This document shows, one piece after another, positions 46,270-58,879 of a DNA stretch of 64,000 nt; the first letter of the stretch is position 1; every line of letters starts with the position of its first letter. This DNA is from Parelaphostrongylus tenuis. Lineage: Eukaryota > Nematoda > Chromadorea > Rhabditida > Metastrongylidae. The translations under genes and the position numbers were made by a program. The stretch is taken from NCBI GenBank assembly GCA_019055375.1, contig JAHQIW010001160.1, positions 122,832 to 186,831 of the forward strand, read 5' to 3'. The notes under the pieces were generated by a model, which worked only from the letters and a program-made list of their open reading frames with translations, was not told the DNA's origin and did not search any database.

Positions 46270-47400
46270 TTCCGGATTTGGCAAAATCTGGCAGGACTCA
46301 TTTGAAACGATAGATGCGCAGGCCTGATATACACCCAATTACTTTGAACAACATCCCGTGAAATCCAAAATACAGCGGATTTCTAGGAAACTACTCAGCA
46401 ACAAAAGCTTCGTTTATTTCATCCTTACAATTTTCATCACAACGAATTCGAAATCGGTCAGTAGTCAACAAAATTTGCAAGAAAATTGACGAAACAACAT
46501 GCTTTTTGCTTTGTTCGCCCATATTTGTGCTTTAGCACCTATTTAGATGCATTTGCTGTTTTCTGTTTTTGCTGCTGTTTTTCCGTTGTACGAACCGTGC
46601 GACTCAAACTTGGGTAGTTGGACCTTCATAATAATAGTTATAATGGTTGCAACACAAACAAACACTAGCACTAATGTAATTGAAATAGTAATGGGCATAC
46701 AGACCAAATTATGTACAAAACCATGAACTCTGCAAGATCTCTAACTTTACTCAATGCACCAGTTTTGTATAAACCGTGTAACTGAAAATACAAATGTCAA
46801 ATAAATTTAGGCCTAACGTTTCCCTGGACTACACGAATACGGCATTCAGGAGAACATGACTAAGCAGCACATGTCTTAGGGGTGAGAACGGTCACGGACA
46901 TTCAACTATCAAATAATAGATATAGGCTTATCTATACTACATCTAGCAAATTGTAGACCCGAAATGGATTAGAGAATGGATACATATTGTGAAGGCAGGA
47001 ACTTAACCTAAATGAGAGGATGAGAAATAGGACAAATCAGGTTAAATAGAATATTAAGACGGAAGGTGTTGGCAGTGTGAGCACTCGATGGTTGACTGTC
47101 GCCGTCAACGGTCTGTCCCGAGGCGACCGGTGCCGAGTCGATCGCCCGATTGGTACCCTCGACACATCCATATGCACATCTTGGATCGTTCGTCATTAGC
47201 TTTTGGCCTTTCTTTGAGTACGTATGCGGCTGCTTAGTTTGTTTACTGATCGACGTATAAGTATGAACTTATTATTGCCTATCGAGTTCCTGAGGTTAAG
47301 AAGTCGGGTAACAGATCAAATAGAGACTACTCGAAAGAAAGTCCCTATGTTCGTCTACTATCCGATCCTGTTTGAGATTTCTCTTTTGTGCTCGAGAACA
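46270..47400. other. No recognisable gene
   Basis: Downstream flank of the srx-like gene. A GC-richer minus-strand frame at 47008-47196 is short and unplaced. Confidence 0.4.
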
Positions 47401-49435
47401 TCACGGATTGAACCACCTGTTATGAAAACAAGCTTTTGTGCTGTAAACGATAATAAATCATGGTTGAAACCATCATTTAGAGATATTGGCAACAACGATA
47501 GAGCTACTTACCATTTGCGTCTAGCAGGTGCCGTTCTCTTGGCGAAATGTGAGAAACGAAAGTGGAAAAGAACAATGATGAAGCTGGAAATTGCGTAATT
47601 TGGCATAGATCCAACTTACAAGACTTTTGACGCAATAAATACTTTTTACTAGAAAAAACCCCAGGACGATTGAAGCATCCTCAAAGCAGAAAAGACCTTT
47701 TTTCAAACTTTATTGCGACCCCATTCAAAAACACTGCGAACCGATGCTCACGTTTGTTTTGGAAAGTATATAAGCTGTTCTAGCATTTTTACACGATTTA
47801 AACATTTTAGATTTGAGCTTTTGTGATTTCAACCACATTAATTGCATAATGTTCCTACGAGGAAAGCGCGCGCTGCATGGTGCATATAAGTGATCTAGCA
47901 ATACATACGCGATTGCTGGAGAAATCCTGCTTCTCAGTTTACCTATCTATCCATAACCCACAGGTCGACAAATCGGAACATCTTCTGAAAAAATAGCAGC
48001 ACTGATTTTATACATCGGTAGAGTATCAAAACCGTACATTTCAAATATGTATTAAGTCACTTCTAGCGCTGGTCAATAAGACGCAGTGCGTGACATTTTC
48101 CTCAGTGAAATGATCACCGCGTAGAGCATCATAGTTTTATCTTACTGGTGACTGACTGGTGATTGAAAGCAATCAGATGTTAATTAACGCGCTAGAAATT
48201 GGAAAAAATTTCAAAACTGAATTATTGAGTGGAAAATTCCATATAAAGGAGTGATGTGACTGGGGAAGAAACACACTCTCACTCTGAGCTGTAGAGCCAG
48301 AAGACAACCGGTGATGTTCAATAGAATTTTTAGCAGTTTCACGAGCTTGTTCCGTTTATTTTCATGTTTGCTTATGTGGATCTCGTCACTTCCTTACACC
48401 GATAATATGCAGCAATACGCTAGGTAGAAAATGATTTTGATATTGTGCTTACCCATCCAGCGCAAGACTCAGTTCCCATGGGAATGCACCAGTGAAGAAT
48501 TCAGCCCAACGATTTCCAAAAAGCGGCCGAATACAGTGATAGCTAACGTGCTGGCAGATAAGTAATGCGTTTTCACATAGTGGCCTGGAACAAATATGGT
48601 ATAATATGACGAAAATTGATCAATTATTCTGACCTGTATTCAGAACACTACGATTTTATGAATGAGTGCTTGAGCGCTTTACCTGTTTGAAGAAGCGGAT
48701 TTCTACCTTCTGCCTCTTTCGCTGAGCGGTATTTGTTTGGAAACAGCCGGCAATCTGCGACTTCATGCCCTAAAGGCACAATATCATAAATATTACTCTC
48801 TGTGAAATTCTGTACAGCATACTTTAGGATCTCATTTACATCGACAAAAAAGTGCTATGGTGTGATGCTAGAGAGCAGTGTCTATCGAACAGAGCTGAGC
48901 GATGGCGTTTCTTTTATTTTATTCGAGGACAATTACGGAAGCGACTCCTCTCACTGGATAAGAACATTCCATGAAAAAGTGAGTAGCCATTCTAAAGTAT
49001 AATCTCTGACTAATATGCCATGCGCTCCTTTTTTGAAAAGATATGGTATAACGTTGTAGCATTCAAACTGATAATATGTTTTACAATTTTACACCGGCCC
49101 CTACTTTTACTACTGATTCGCTCAAGCGCGAAAAACACATGAATATGTGGGGAATCTTTGAGTATCATAACCAAACGTTTTACGTGGAATTTCTTTCAAA
49201 GCAGAGAAAAAATCTCTGATTAAAGAACAAAAATTTCACTCTATAGGTAACGTGCCAGCGCGATCGATCGGTCGCCGTGTCGAGTCTCGGCCGATACACC
49301 CACACTAGTAGACAAGTAAATGAGACGCGCATATGAAACTCAACATTATTTCTTCTTCTGCTCTGTAGTGAAACGGTCTTCTTAGAAAATAATCAATCTA
49401 GGTATTGTCGAAACATACGCTCTGTCCAAGGTGAA

Positions 49436-49447
49436 ATGTGTGTGTGT

Positions 49448-49485
<38 letters not shown>

Positions 49486-49631
49486 TGTCTGTGTCTGTGT
49501 CTGTGTGTGTATGCATGTGTGTGTGTGTGTCTGTGTGTGTGTGTGTATGTGTGTGTCTCTGTGTGTGTGTGTGTCTCTGTGTGTGTGTATGTGTGTGTGT
49601 GTGTGTGTGTCTGTGTGTATGTGTGTGTCTC

Positions 49632-49663
<32 letters not shown>

Positions 49664-49691
49664 TGTCTGTGTCTGTGTCTGTGTGTGTATG

Positions 49692-49773
<82 letters not shown>
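49436..49773. repeat. (GT)n microsatellite, interrupted
   Basis: About 335 bp of GT dinucleotide with scattered C and A interruptions. The interruption pattern CTGTGTCTGTGTCTGTG followed by TGTATGCATG occurs twice (near 49490 and 49670), indicating internal duplication. The histidine/threonine and cysteine/valine 'ORFs' across it are artefacts. It lies in an intron of the srx-like gene. Confidence 0.97.
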
Positions 49774-49777
<4 letters not shown>

Positions 49778-50284
49778 CACAAATATTTTCTTTCTGGTAC
49801 AACGCTATTGAAAGGCTTTATTGGACAAGCCAGAGATTTATGCTTTCGAATATTCACTAACCCTTACATGAAAATCCTTAACTAACTGATTTGCCACTAA
49901 CCGTGTGTTTTAACTCTCAAGCATATTAGTGTGGTGAAGTCGAAAAGAGAAATTGCGATGAGAGCGGCTAGAACGCTGTAAAAGTCAATGACGGAAAGGA
50001 TATTGCCGCACGGTGTCTGGGAAAACGTCCATGTCCACTTCACCGTGTCAAAAAAGATGTAACAGCTGCGTGCTAAAAAACGCAAAAAATTAGCAAATTT
50101 TCATATTGCAAACGTGTGCCTTTGAGTCACGCACATTGTGAGAGTTGAAAAATCAAATATAAAGTAGATCGTGGTTAAAATGATTAGGATGTGTTTTATT
50201 TGATTCTTGTAGAAAGTTGTCTACCACTGGATATAACTGTACATGTCGCATCCATTACAGCAGTAATTTTTTGAATAGTTAACA

Positions 50285-50420
50285 TTTCAGTTCTCCTGGT
50301 AATCATCTTTTGAGCCACGCATGTCAGTGGTTTATTTAAGAATGCTGACTTATAGAATCCGATACACGTGTTTCGATCTTGCGATCTCGTCAGTCGGGTA
50401 GTTACTTTAAGGTACTGGAC
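50285..50420 (-). repeat. Hammerhead-bearing repeat, single copy (subfamily D)
   Basis: Minus-strand copy with TACCCGACTGACGAGATCGC, GAAACACGTGTATCGGATTC, TATAAGTCAGC and the ATGCGTGGCTCAAAAGATG flank, closest to the 39.5-kb copy. It lies between exons 3 and 4 of the srx-like gene, same strand. Confidence 0.8.
50359..50399 (-). ncRNA. Type I hammerhead ribozyme, intact core, sense in an srx intron
   Basis: Minus strand: core CUGACGA (50393-50387), stem II GAUC/GAUC capped by a GCAA tetraloop (50386-50375), GAAA (50374-50371), stem III ACAC/GUGU (50371-50364), triplet GUA with predicted cut between 50363 and 50362. Stem I pairs CCGA/UCGG (4 bp), then a C-A mismatch and one more A-U. All invariant core bases are intact. 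Confidence 0.85.
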
Positions 50421-51837
50421 TGACACGATACTGGAATAGAGACATTCATTCCATTAACGATTTCAAATCCTCAATTCAAAGCCTAATTGGTCCAGATCGC
50501 TGGCCTACAGATAAACGTCTCCGCAATGTGTATGTCGTATGAAGTCGAATCTATCTGATGTATCTCATGTTGTTCAAACAATTTTTCTCGGTGATGTCTT
50601 TTAATGCACGACGGATGTTAACTTCATTCTCATCATCCACTACAATTTGCTTTTCAGTGATAATGCATTTCATAACAGTCGTTTAACACTACTTGCACAT
50701 AAGAGTGCAGCTCAGCGTACAAGCTTAATATAACCGGCAGTTACAGGATCCCCTTGGGCCAGAAGGCTGATCAAAATGGAAAGTGGCAACAGATAGATAT
50801 AAGTTGTCTATAAAGCGTTCAAGAGTAATGTTTCCTACTCAAGCAATCCTCTACTTCACTGATTTTTAGTCGATACGATATCGGACGTTAGCATTACGGT
50901 TGACGACCACCTGTGAGGCATCGCTTCAAACCTATTCTCTTCTGAAGAGGGTGAAGGTGTAGAAACGTGAGCAGAATATATGCCTTCCATACCAGGCTCG
51001 TGCCAGCTCAGTAAAACTAGAAATTTCATTACTGTTAATGAGATTTGATGAATGTTGATTCCTAGGACTACCGACAAAAATGCTGAAACTCACTCCAAAA
51101 ATACGGTATTATGTGGCAGAGACCGAGCGTCCAGCAGATGAGAACGACGTAGGAAGTGTTTCTCATGGTCAATACATAGGAAGCTCGTAGAGGAAGCGCG
51201 ATAGCGATAACTCTGTTCAAGGCGACGGCCATTTGAGAATAGACGGACACATTCCAGAGCATGATATCCGCCAAAACCAAACAGTCTACCTGCCAGCTTC
51301 TTGGATATCTCGCTTCCGCTGCAAACAATAAGATCTTTTCTTTTCCTTTTTATAGACATAATCAAAATGCTCATGAAATCTCTGTAGCAGATTATTTATT
51401 ATTATTTTCCGTTTTTCTCGGTGATAAGATGATATGTGAATAACAAAATATTTGAAAAAGAACAGTTTTCATTAGATGACCAACTCTCCTAGAAATTCTA
51501 TCTCTATTTCATTAATAAGCGAGTGACTGATTGTGTATATGCAGTTCTTAGCTGACCCAAACAGACCGCCAAACTCCTTATTTCGGAAGTCTAATTTCTT
51601 TAGATACTTATCGAAAACTTGGAATCACAACTATTCTGCACTAATGACTGTGAATTCCAATCGCAAAATCACAACCTGTTGTATTCAGGGAGCGGAACAA
51701 ATTTCTTCTTTGACTTCAGTCGCTATGCGGTCTAGATGTCCAAATATTATAAACATTTTGGCGACGGCAATTGAAGTCTCTGCGTACAGCGCGATTCATT
51801 AGCGACGCAAGAATTTCCTTATTTGCGTAAGGTTTGA

Positions 51838-52017
51838 CAAGAATCTTCTTTCATTTAAACTCTTTCAGCGACGGTATGAAGTTATAAATATACCCAATAA
51901 CGTTGAATGCTGTGCAAAACTTTAACGTCAGTTGGGAATCGAACCCATATTTCACCTTTTCGGGGCGCGTGCTAACTAGTTGCACTGCGGACGACTGTTT
52001 TGCCACCACTCTTTCTG
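51838..52017 (-). mobile_element. tRNA-derived SINE, copy C
   Basis: Minus strand: AGAAAGAGTGGTGGCAAAAC lead, box A-like CAGTGCAACTAGTTAGCACG, box B GGGTTCGATTCCC, then the shared body TTTGCACAGCATTCAACGTT, ATTGGGTATATTTATAACTT and CATACCGTCGCTGAAAGAGT, ending TTTAAATGAAAGAAG. Aligns over its full length with copy B at 26.5 kb. Inside intron 2 of the srx-like gene. Confidence 0.75.
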
Positions 52018-52019
52018 CA

Positions 52020-54480
52020 TGATTAGCATGCGCTCTTGGAATGGGTGAAACTCAACATTATTGAGTTAATTAAGGTCCTTTGACATTTCGATTGATTTTT
52101 GAGCTTCCTTTTTCTAAATTTAGCTGTCCTTCTGCCTATCCTCCCGTGTATGTGTGCATAAGAAACTTATGGATGAAGAATAACGCTCCTCTGGTACGTA
52201 GTAATTGTGTTGCTGCCATTCAGCCAGATGTGATTAGTTATACAAGAAGTTTTATAATATAAAATTATGATTTCAATATTCTTCCACTGCATACGATGTC
52301 AATTAACATAATGACTGTTACAGAGCACTGCATAGTTAGTCAAAATTATGCTGAATATTGCATACGTAATCAATCCATAGACAGTTCTTGATAATTTTCC
52401 GACTATCATTGTACCTTAGAGGTGCACCTTTGGTGAGTATAAAAGAATAAGAAGTCGTTTTATATTTATTCCTTCTTTTTACTTCACTTTATAACTTTAT
52501 TTGACCCATATCGTAGTTTTTTTTTCACTGTTCCTTTTTGTAATTGATATTCTTGGTTGCTAGGTTGTTCAGGTTTCCATGCAATCTCGAAGATAACTAG
52601 GCTGAGAAACTCTGTAGAGCGCTATTGGGAGGCTGTGGGATCAATTACGCGTCGAGCCGTGTTGAGCATCAGTAACCTCTCGGTCATAGCTTCACCTAAT
52701 ATCGCTTCATAAGTAATAAAATATAATTAGTATTAACTTATTCTGTGCTGGAAACAATATTCATTGTGACGACTTCTGCTGAGATACACGAACACTAACT
52801 TTACCCTCGACATATTTGATTTTTTTTCTAATGGTGAGTGATAATTTACTGTCTTCTTTTCTCCCGAAGCTTGAGATTAGATCCATGATCGAATGTGCAG
52901 AGAGCAAACGGACCGATCAATATGGTATAAAGTCTAAATATATCAACTCCACTGAGAAAACTCATCCAGCTTGCCTCACAAGCTCCCACATGTTTTTAGA
53001 TCGTCAACTATAGGCGTTTCCCAAAACGCGTACATAGTGGATTCTTTCGACGTGGCTGTCCCTCAAACCAACGTGCCGAGTGACTAGGCGATGCAAGCTA
53101 TCCGCGAGTTCCTTACTCACTACGAAAAAGCTATCAACGTGAATGGCTCTTCCATTCGGCAGATCTTCGCCCTTCCAACAAAAACCGAAGCTAATCAATC
53201 GTTAAATGATCAGGGAGTTATTTTGCACCAAAGGCATGGTTGACAATAGACAGTGGCTGGCTCCAAGCTTCGCTATAGCTTTTTACCTTATAGATTTATG
53301 GAATTCCAATATTTCATCTGCGGCTGCTACTCTTTTTTAGATACATAGGTAGTTGTTTTATCTTCAGCTCCACATGAGAGGAGATGGACAATGTTCTGAA
53401 CTGTTCAATGATCAGCCAAAGTGCGTAAAATTTGCTAGTGCAAAATTGAAAGCAAGCTGGCTTTTTTACGTACGCTGGACCTCTCACAAGCGTCCACAAC
53501 ACTAGGTGAAATCGAAAGCCAAGCAGTAAACCACACTGATTCATTACTATTCTTTTCATCAGTAGCACACAAATGCGCACATGTAAAAAAACATGTTTAG
53601 AATAGCTACCAATGTGGGGCACAATTCTTGGATTTGGCGCAAGGCATAGCTGTCTTGATTGCCTATGAAGCAATAGGAGATCCTCGTGCTGGTTTATGCG
53701 AAAGCGACGCCTTCATACGAAAACCCTAATAGAAATACATCTTGCTTATTCTTTTGTTTGCTACGCCATAAACTAAGTACAACTACCAAGCTTTGCTACG
53801 TAGAATAGGACTAGACAGTCGCTAGCAGTAATCAAAAACCTCCGCTACTTTAAATCGCCACATGGTCCTTAATGAACTACATGACCGTCTTTGCCAAGCG
53901 AAGTTGCGTAATTGCTTCAACAGTGGAGATGGCAATCGCATGGGACCTAAGACGGTATACCTAAATCCAATGAAAAGTGTGCGAGCGCGTATACATTGCG
54001 AAACTGGTAGTTCACTTGCGTCCGTACAAAAAAGCACGTAGTTGCAAAATTTCAAGCCAGGTAAAAAACTCCACCGAGCACGCACAGGAAAGAAGAATAT
54101 GAAACGGATCTTGATATAAATGTCAATGTTAATCTACAGGGATTAAGAACATCTTTGCGAAAAACTCTGAAAGCTTACTGGATGAATGCGAAAAAAGTCA
54201 AAGATCAACAGCAAGGAAGACAGTCTAGTAAACACGCATGACCTCACAGCATACCTCAGGGCAAAAAAATCGGGGGTGGGAACGAGGGTGGGGCAGGCCC
54301 ATTCCTAATACAAGCAGGGCTATATGCGGCTTGTCTCTGATGATTAATTGTATGATTTAGAAGCAACTAGACGATGAGTATCTCAAAAAGAAGCTGTGTA
54401 ACACGCAATCTGAAAATTTATGTAGCACGTTTATTTTTGCTGGATTACCAAAGTATTTGACTGATTGGTTTTAAAATAAC
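52020..54480. other. Intronic stretch without recognised exon
   Basis: Part of the large second intron of the srx-like gene. Minus-strand frames at 53004-53198 and 53314-53673 are open for 64 and 119 codons but match nothing I know and have no splice support. Confidence 0.4.
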
Positions 54481-54540
54481 TTTACCATTTCAGGCTGTGA
54501 AGAAGGTGATAATTCCAAAAGACCAGCTATTGTATGTTGC
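54481..54540 (+). mobile_element. PLE 3'-end relic
   Basis: TTTCAGGCTGTGAAGAAGGTGATAATTCC, followed by AAAAGACCAGCTAT, parallels the PLE terminal hammerhead (GGCTCTGAAGAAGGCG...GCCGAAA.GTCAGC) with several substitutions. No endonuclease frame is visible upstream. Confidence 0.5.
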
Positions 54541-56570
54541 ATAACTACTATTCATTATTTATTTACTACTCATTTTTGCTGTTACAGCGCACTAAAAAAG
54601 CCATGTCACAATTGATTTACTTTTCAAATATTCTGAATTCTGACCTATCGAATAATTTACCAAGCTTAAAAGCACTAAAAATTTCCCGAGGGTTGGAACT
54701 GGAGATGGGGAGAAAACGGAACTGATTCAACGTTTTACCACATTTAATTGGAATCGCCGTTCTCAATCAACTAAATGATTTTCAAAAGTTCTTGTGAACT
54801 CTCCTTTTCTTTAATCAAAAACTTGCACGAGGTTGGTACTCCTCATTTGAAATTTTTGTCGAAACATTAGATTTAAATTTCAAGGAGTACTTTAATCGCA
54901 AATTTCGATCAAAGAATGGAACAGATAGCATGAAATTTTGCATCTCAATATTCATTTCGAGGTTTAAAGAGGGTTGCTTTTTGGACATTTAAAACTCTAA
55001 GAAAGTCTGTGTCTAGCAAAAAAATGCTCTTGACTATTGCACCCAAAAACAGTACCATTCCTAGAGAGTCAATAGTGAAGTACCATTGATCAGAAGAATA
55101 TACTGCAAAATTGAGTTTTACTCATCTTTGATCGACCTTCGTTGGAACATTCATATGAGGTCTTTGAAAATGTATTTAGCTGTCTTTTTCGAGATCTGGC
55201 TGCATTTATTCAAAGCAAAGTCTAGCAGGCACGTGAATTTTGGCGTTTTTCGCCTTCATCAGTGCTATTTTCTGGGCCGCACACCCTATTATAAGGGACG
55301 AGCGGCTAAGAGTGATAAAGCGAAATAAACTGAAATTATGAATGCAGTCAAACCTCAGAAAGGTGGCTAAAAACATTTTCAGAGACCATATATAATTTTT
55401 AATCTATTCTCAAAAGTATCCTTCCACCACAATTTGTTGCTCTTGAGTAACAAGGATTTTCTACAACACTGAACTAAGATTCTGATGACTTACCAGAATT
55501 ATCTAGTACAAGAAAGTGCAACGCTTATGCTTCACTGTTCGGGACAAAAAAATTAGTTTAGTTACCTCAATCACAGAAATAGTCTCTTAATGATTGATGC
55601 GCACTCATGCTGACTACTGAGCATGCTGCAATAGTGTTAATCAAATATTCAGATATGGTATGATATATTATATTTAGACTCTAACGAAGGCGGGGTCTCC
55701 GGAATGTTATCCATCAAAATTTTGAGGGAGGAAACCACCAACCTCGTTTAAGATATAACACGTTGGCAAAGACAAGGACCGTTTTCGGCCCTCGTCGCAC
55801 ACCGCGTGTGCGGCGGGGAGGCGCGGCGGCGCGACGGGGTGGAATCTGTACTATCACGCTTTGCAATGGAAATATGATAGTTTGTTTGATAATGTGAAGT
55901 ACTGAGGGGATATTATCGTGATGAAATGATGAAATATGACAGGAGATATTTTAATAAAAGTTTTATATTTTGAGGAATTACCCATGCATCGAAAAATCAT
56001 TCAAGTTTTCAACGCTAAAAGCGATTATTGTAAAAAGAACATATTTCCAACTGTTATAAACTTCAATTCTGTCTTTTTTTACCCATGCTTTTCTATCTCC
56101 CCTTATGTTTGCTCTGTCAAAAGGACTGCCATAGCCCGTTTTACAACGAAGAAGGACACGTTTTTACAATCAGAGTTCGTTTTTTTATCAACTTCACAAG
56201 GCATTTATTAGCATTACAACGTAAAATTTTGATTCCAAAATAACTGTCGATACAGAATAATAACTGTAATGTAAAACAAAGAATGTTATTTAAAAAAGTC
56301 TTCTGTAAATGGTTTATAGTAAAGAGAATGCTCATGCATTAAAAATCTCCAATGTTTCAAAGAAAAAACCGTTCCTACAAGGAAAAGTATTTTTTCTGAT
56401 TCCATGCAACATTTTTCCTGATTTATTGATGTTTCTACTAGTCTTTCGATAATCTGAATAACGCCGCTTTGATAGTAAGCCTGATTCCTGAAAGAACCGC
56501 ATTACTACGTTATACTGAAAGAGAAGATTGACGTTTCGCTCTCACGATGCGCTGTTTCAACTTCACAATA
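54541..56570. other. Intronic stretch without recognised exon
   Basis: AT-rich intron sequence. A small GC island at about 55790-55855 contains CGGCGGCGCGACG, a string that recurs near 58282. Nothing else is recognised. Confidence 0.4.
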
Positions 56571-56579
56571 AAGTTTTTT

Positions 56580-56638
56580 ACTATCTTTCCTAGCAACAAA
56601 CTTTGATTGTGTAAAAGTTTATTGCTAGGAAAGATAGT
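56580..56638. repeat. 24-bp perfect-type stem-loop
   Basis: ACTATCTTTCCTAGCAACAA continuing to 56603 pairs with 56615-56638 (reverse complement, one mismatch) around an 11-nt loop. It lies about 110 bp beyond the 3' end of the piggyBac relic. Confidence 0.85.
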
Positions 56639-56744
56639 CCATCGTCAGAGAGATTTCTGTGAAAGTCCCTTTAGTAGAAACAGGGTCTAGTTATTTCGGA
56701 TCTTCTCTGATAAAATTACGAAATTAAGAATGAGCGAAATGCTT

Positions 56745-57560
56745 TCACCATTTATTAATTCTCCTGAGGAATGGTGATATGGCAGCTCTCTGGTCAGTCT
56801 GGTCGGCTAGCGACTTTCTCCTATTGTACATCTCGACGACTTCAAACTTGTCCGCGCAGGGACTTTTGGCAGTGCCGTGAGCTGTTGAAAGCACTGTAAC
56901 GTCTCTTCTGTCCTTGAATCGAAGAACCATAACGCCATTATGATTCTACATGGCTTTCCACTCGCCTTTGCGCAGTTTTCCTCATGACCTCCTTGGGCAA
57001 GCTTTTCGTTGCTCTTCCTGCATGTTCCAATAAAGTATGTCTTGCTTTGCAGCAGACTGTGAGCTAGAGCGACGCTGGAGTACCAGTTATCGTCTAAGAG
57101 GTGCTTTCTTGCATTCAGAAAATCCTTCATGAGATCCTTTACCACAAAATCTGCAAGTGGCTCGTTCGGTGTCAAGTTTGCGCCAGCACCTACGTACACT
57201 ATCGTTTTGTAGGTGGACCCGCCTTCACCACAAAGTTTAAATAGCTTTATTCCATATCTGCTCTTCTGCAAGGTACATACTGGCGGAATTTAATTCGTCC
57301 TCTGAATGGCACCATCGACTTATCAATATACACGTCTACCCATGGTTTGAATGGCTCCTTACAATTCTTATGACAAGTTCCAGCAATGGTCTTATTTTGT
57401 ATAACTTGCCTTCACATCGTGACCCATATTGTTGCTTACATGCAAGTGGGTCATGATCTCGAAGAAACGATCCCTCGACATAAGATGCGACGCCATGGAG
57501 ACTCCCGAAAGATGCGGGCTATTGCTCCATTAATCGTAGAGTCTTGGCAAGCTTATAATG
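56745..57560 (-). pseudogene. piggyBac-type transposase, multiple frameshifts
   Basis: On the minus strand, broken frames read through a piggyBac transposase (DDE_Tnp_1_7 fold). In order: D-stop-WSNSP (the 'DYW' region, near 57545), LMSRDRFFEIMTHLHVSNN (about 57490-57430), LYKIRPLLELV, then after a frameshift VYIDKSMVPFRGR and IKFRQYVP. After another frameshift comes RYGIKLFKLCGEGGSTY, VVKDLMKD, DDNWYSSVALAHSLLQSKTY (containing the second catalytic aspartate region) and FIGTCRKSNEKL. After a third comes FKDRRDVTVLSTAHGT, MYNRRKS and DQTDQ (last aspartate region). At least three frameshifts and a stop make it non-functional. It sits inside intron 2 of the srx-like gene on the same strand. Flanking TTAA sites were not established. 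Confidence 0.85.
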
Positions 57561-57960
57561 GTCATTTTGAGGCACAAACCCAAGAATATTATTTCTTCAA
57601 TCGTTGTGTCTTTCCATTCGAAATGGACGCGGCGGTCCGTGTCTCTCGTGTGTTAATGAACTTAGTAAACCACTTGCATGATCTTGTTGAGGTGAATCGC
57701 GGAAAACGAGAAGTGGAGAGGCACAAAAAATTCTCCTTGAGAGAAATCTACTAGAAAGAAATACGTAGGGTACAGGAATGAGTGCTTTTAGTGTCATGAC
57801 TCACCACTTGTTCTTAGGCGCATAAGAAGTTTTAAGTTCATTTATTCATTTTCTTTTCATTCATTCGAAATTCATTTGCGGTACTACATGGAGATGAGGT
57901 GTTGTAGATGAATACGGGCAAAATATGAATAGGTGTTGTTGATGAATATGGGCAAAATAT

Positions 57961-57986
57961 GAATAAATAAATAATAATAAATAAAT

Positions 57987-58023
<37 letters not shown>
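57961..58023. repeat. (TA)n / AT-rich simple repeat
   Basis: AATAAATAAATAATAAT followed by interrupted TA dinucleotides. It is preceded by two copies of a ~34-bp unit (GAATA(C/T)GGGCAAAATATGAATA) at 57911-57964. Confidence 0.9.
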
Positions 58024-58024
<1 letters not shown>

Positions 58025-58879
58025 GGATAACATAACGATGTTCAGTAACAGTTCGAAAGATCATCTTATACTACGTTCGTACCTTTTCCCTTAAGATTCG
58101 AAGCTTTAGGAGGAAATATTGCCATTGCTCCTACCACAGTAACTTTCATGATGTCTCTAGTATCATGTTTAGTCACTTACTGTAGACGAAATTTTCTTTA
58201 GTAACGATAAATATCCATATTTCATTAGAAAAACTACCCAACGTCATTGCTGGAGCCGCGTAGGTGGCGGCGAGTAGCGGCGGCGCGACGAGCAGGATTT
58301 CAACGTCGTTGCCAAAGTGTTAATCAAGAAAAGGACAGTTCGTGAGAAATTTTGCGTTTTCTTTACTCATGCGGTAGTTTGAAGAGAATCGTACTTTTGA
58401 GTTATAACAAAATTAACATAATGATTTCCTAGCTGATAGGTGCCGTCAACACTCACAGCAATGTCATCGGAGCAGCCCAGGAGACGAAAACAAGCAGAAT
58501 ACCCATGTTGGCGGTACAATGTGAAAAGCACAGCAGACCGAACGAATTTCGCAACACCGGATTGTATCGCACTGCTAGAATGGCTGCACCATTTGAGGCC
58601 AAACCAAACACTCCTACCTGGAAGTTGCAAATTTTCTCTTCTCTTTGAAAGATAAATTGTAGGGTTCATTGCCGGACTGAAACAGTGAATTGACAACTTG
58701 GTTCTGCATTTCATAGATCGAGACCGCATGCCTACTTCTTGCAATAATGCATCACTGGGGCTTATTCTTTACTAAATGTTGTTCGATGCGGACATCAAAA
58801 AAATTGCACGGAAATAGTTCTATGCTACGCTTTCAGAGTATTGTGCTCAAATGTCATGACACCATAATCTGTACCTTTT

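Noticed and set aside
47224..47598. A 124-codon plus-strand frame
   Set aside because: It is antisense to the last two srx exons (47401-47440, 47512-47583), which have splice sites and family resemblance on the minus strand.
49382..49860. Six overlapping 110-150-codon frames of His/Thr or Cys/Val repeats
   Set aside because: They are translations of the (GT)n microsatellite.
51640..51815. Minus-strand peptide LMNRAVRRDFNCRR resembling the tail after TM7 of a receptor
   Set aside because: No TM7 or splice acceptor precedes it, and it lies within an intron of the srx-like gene. Resemblance over about ten residues is not enough.
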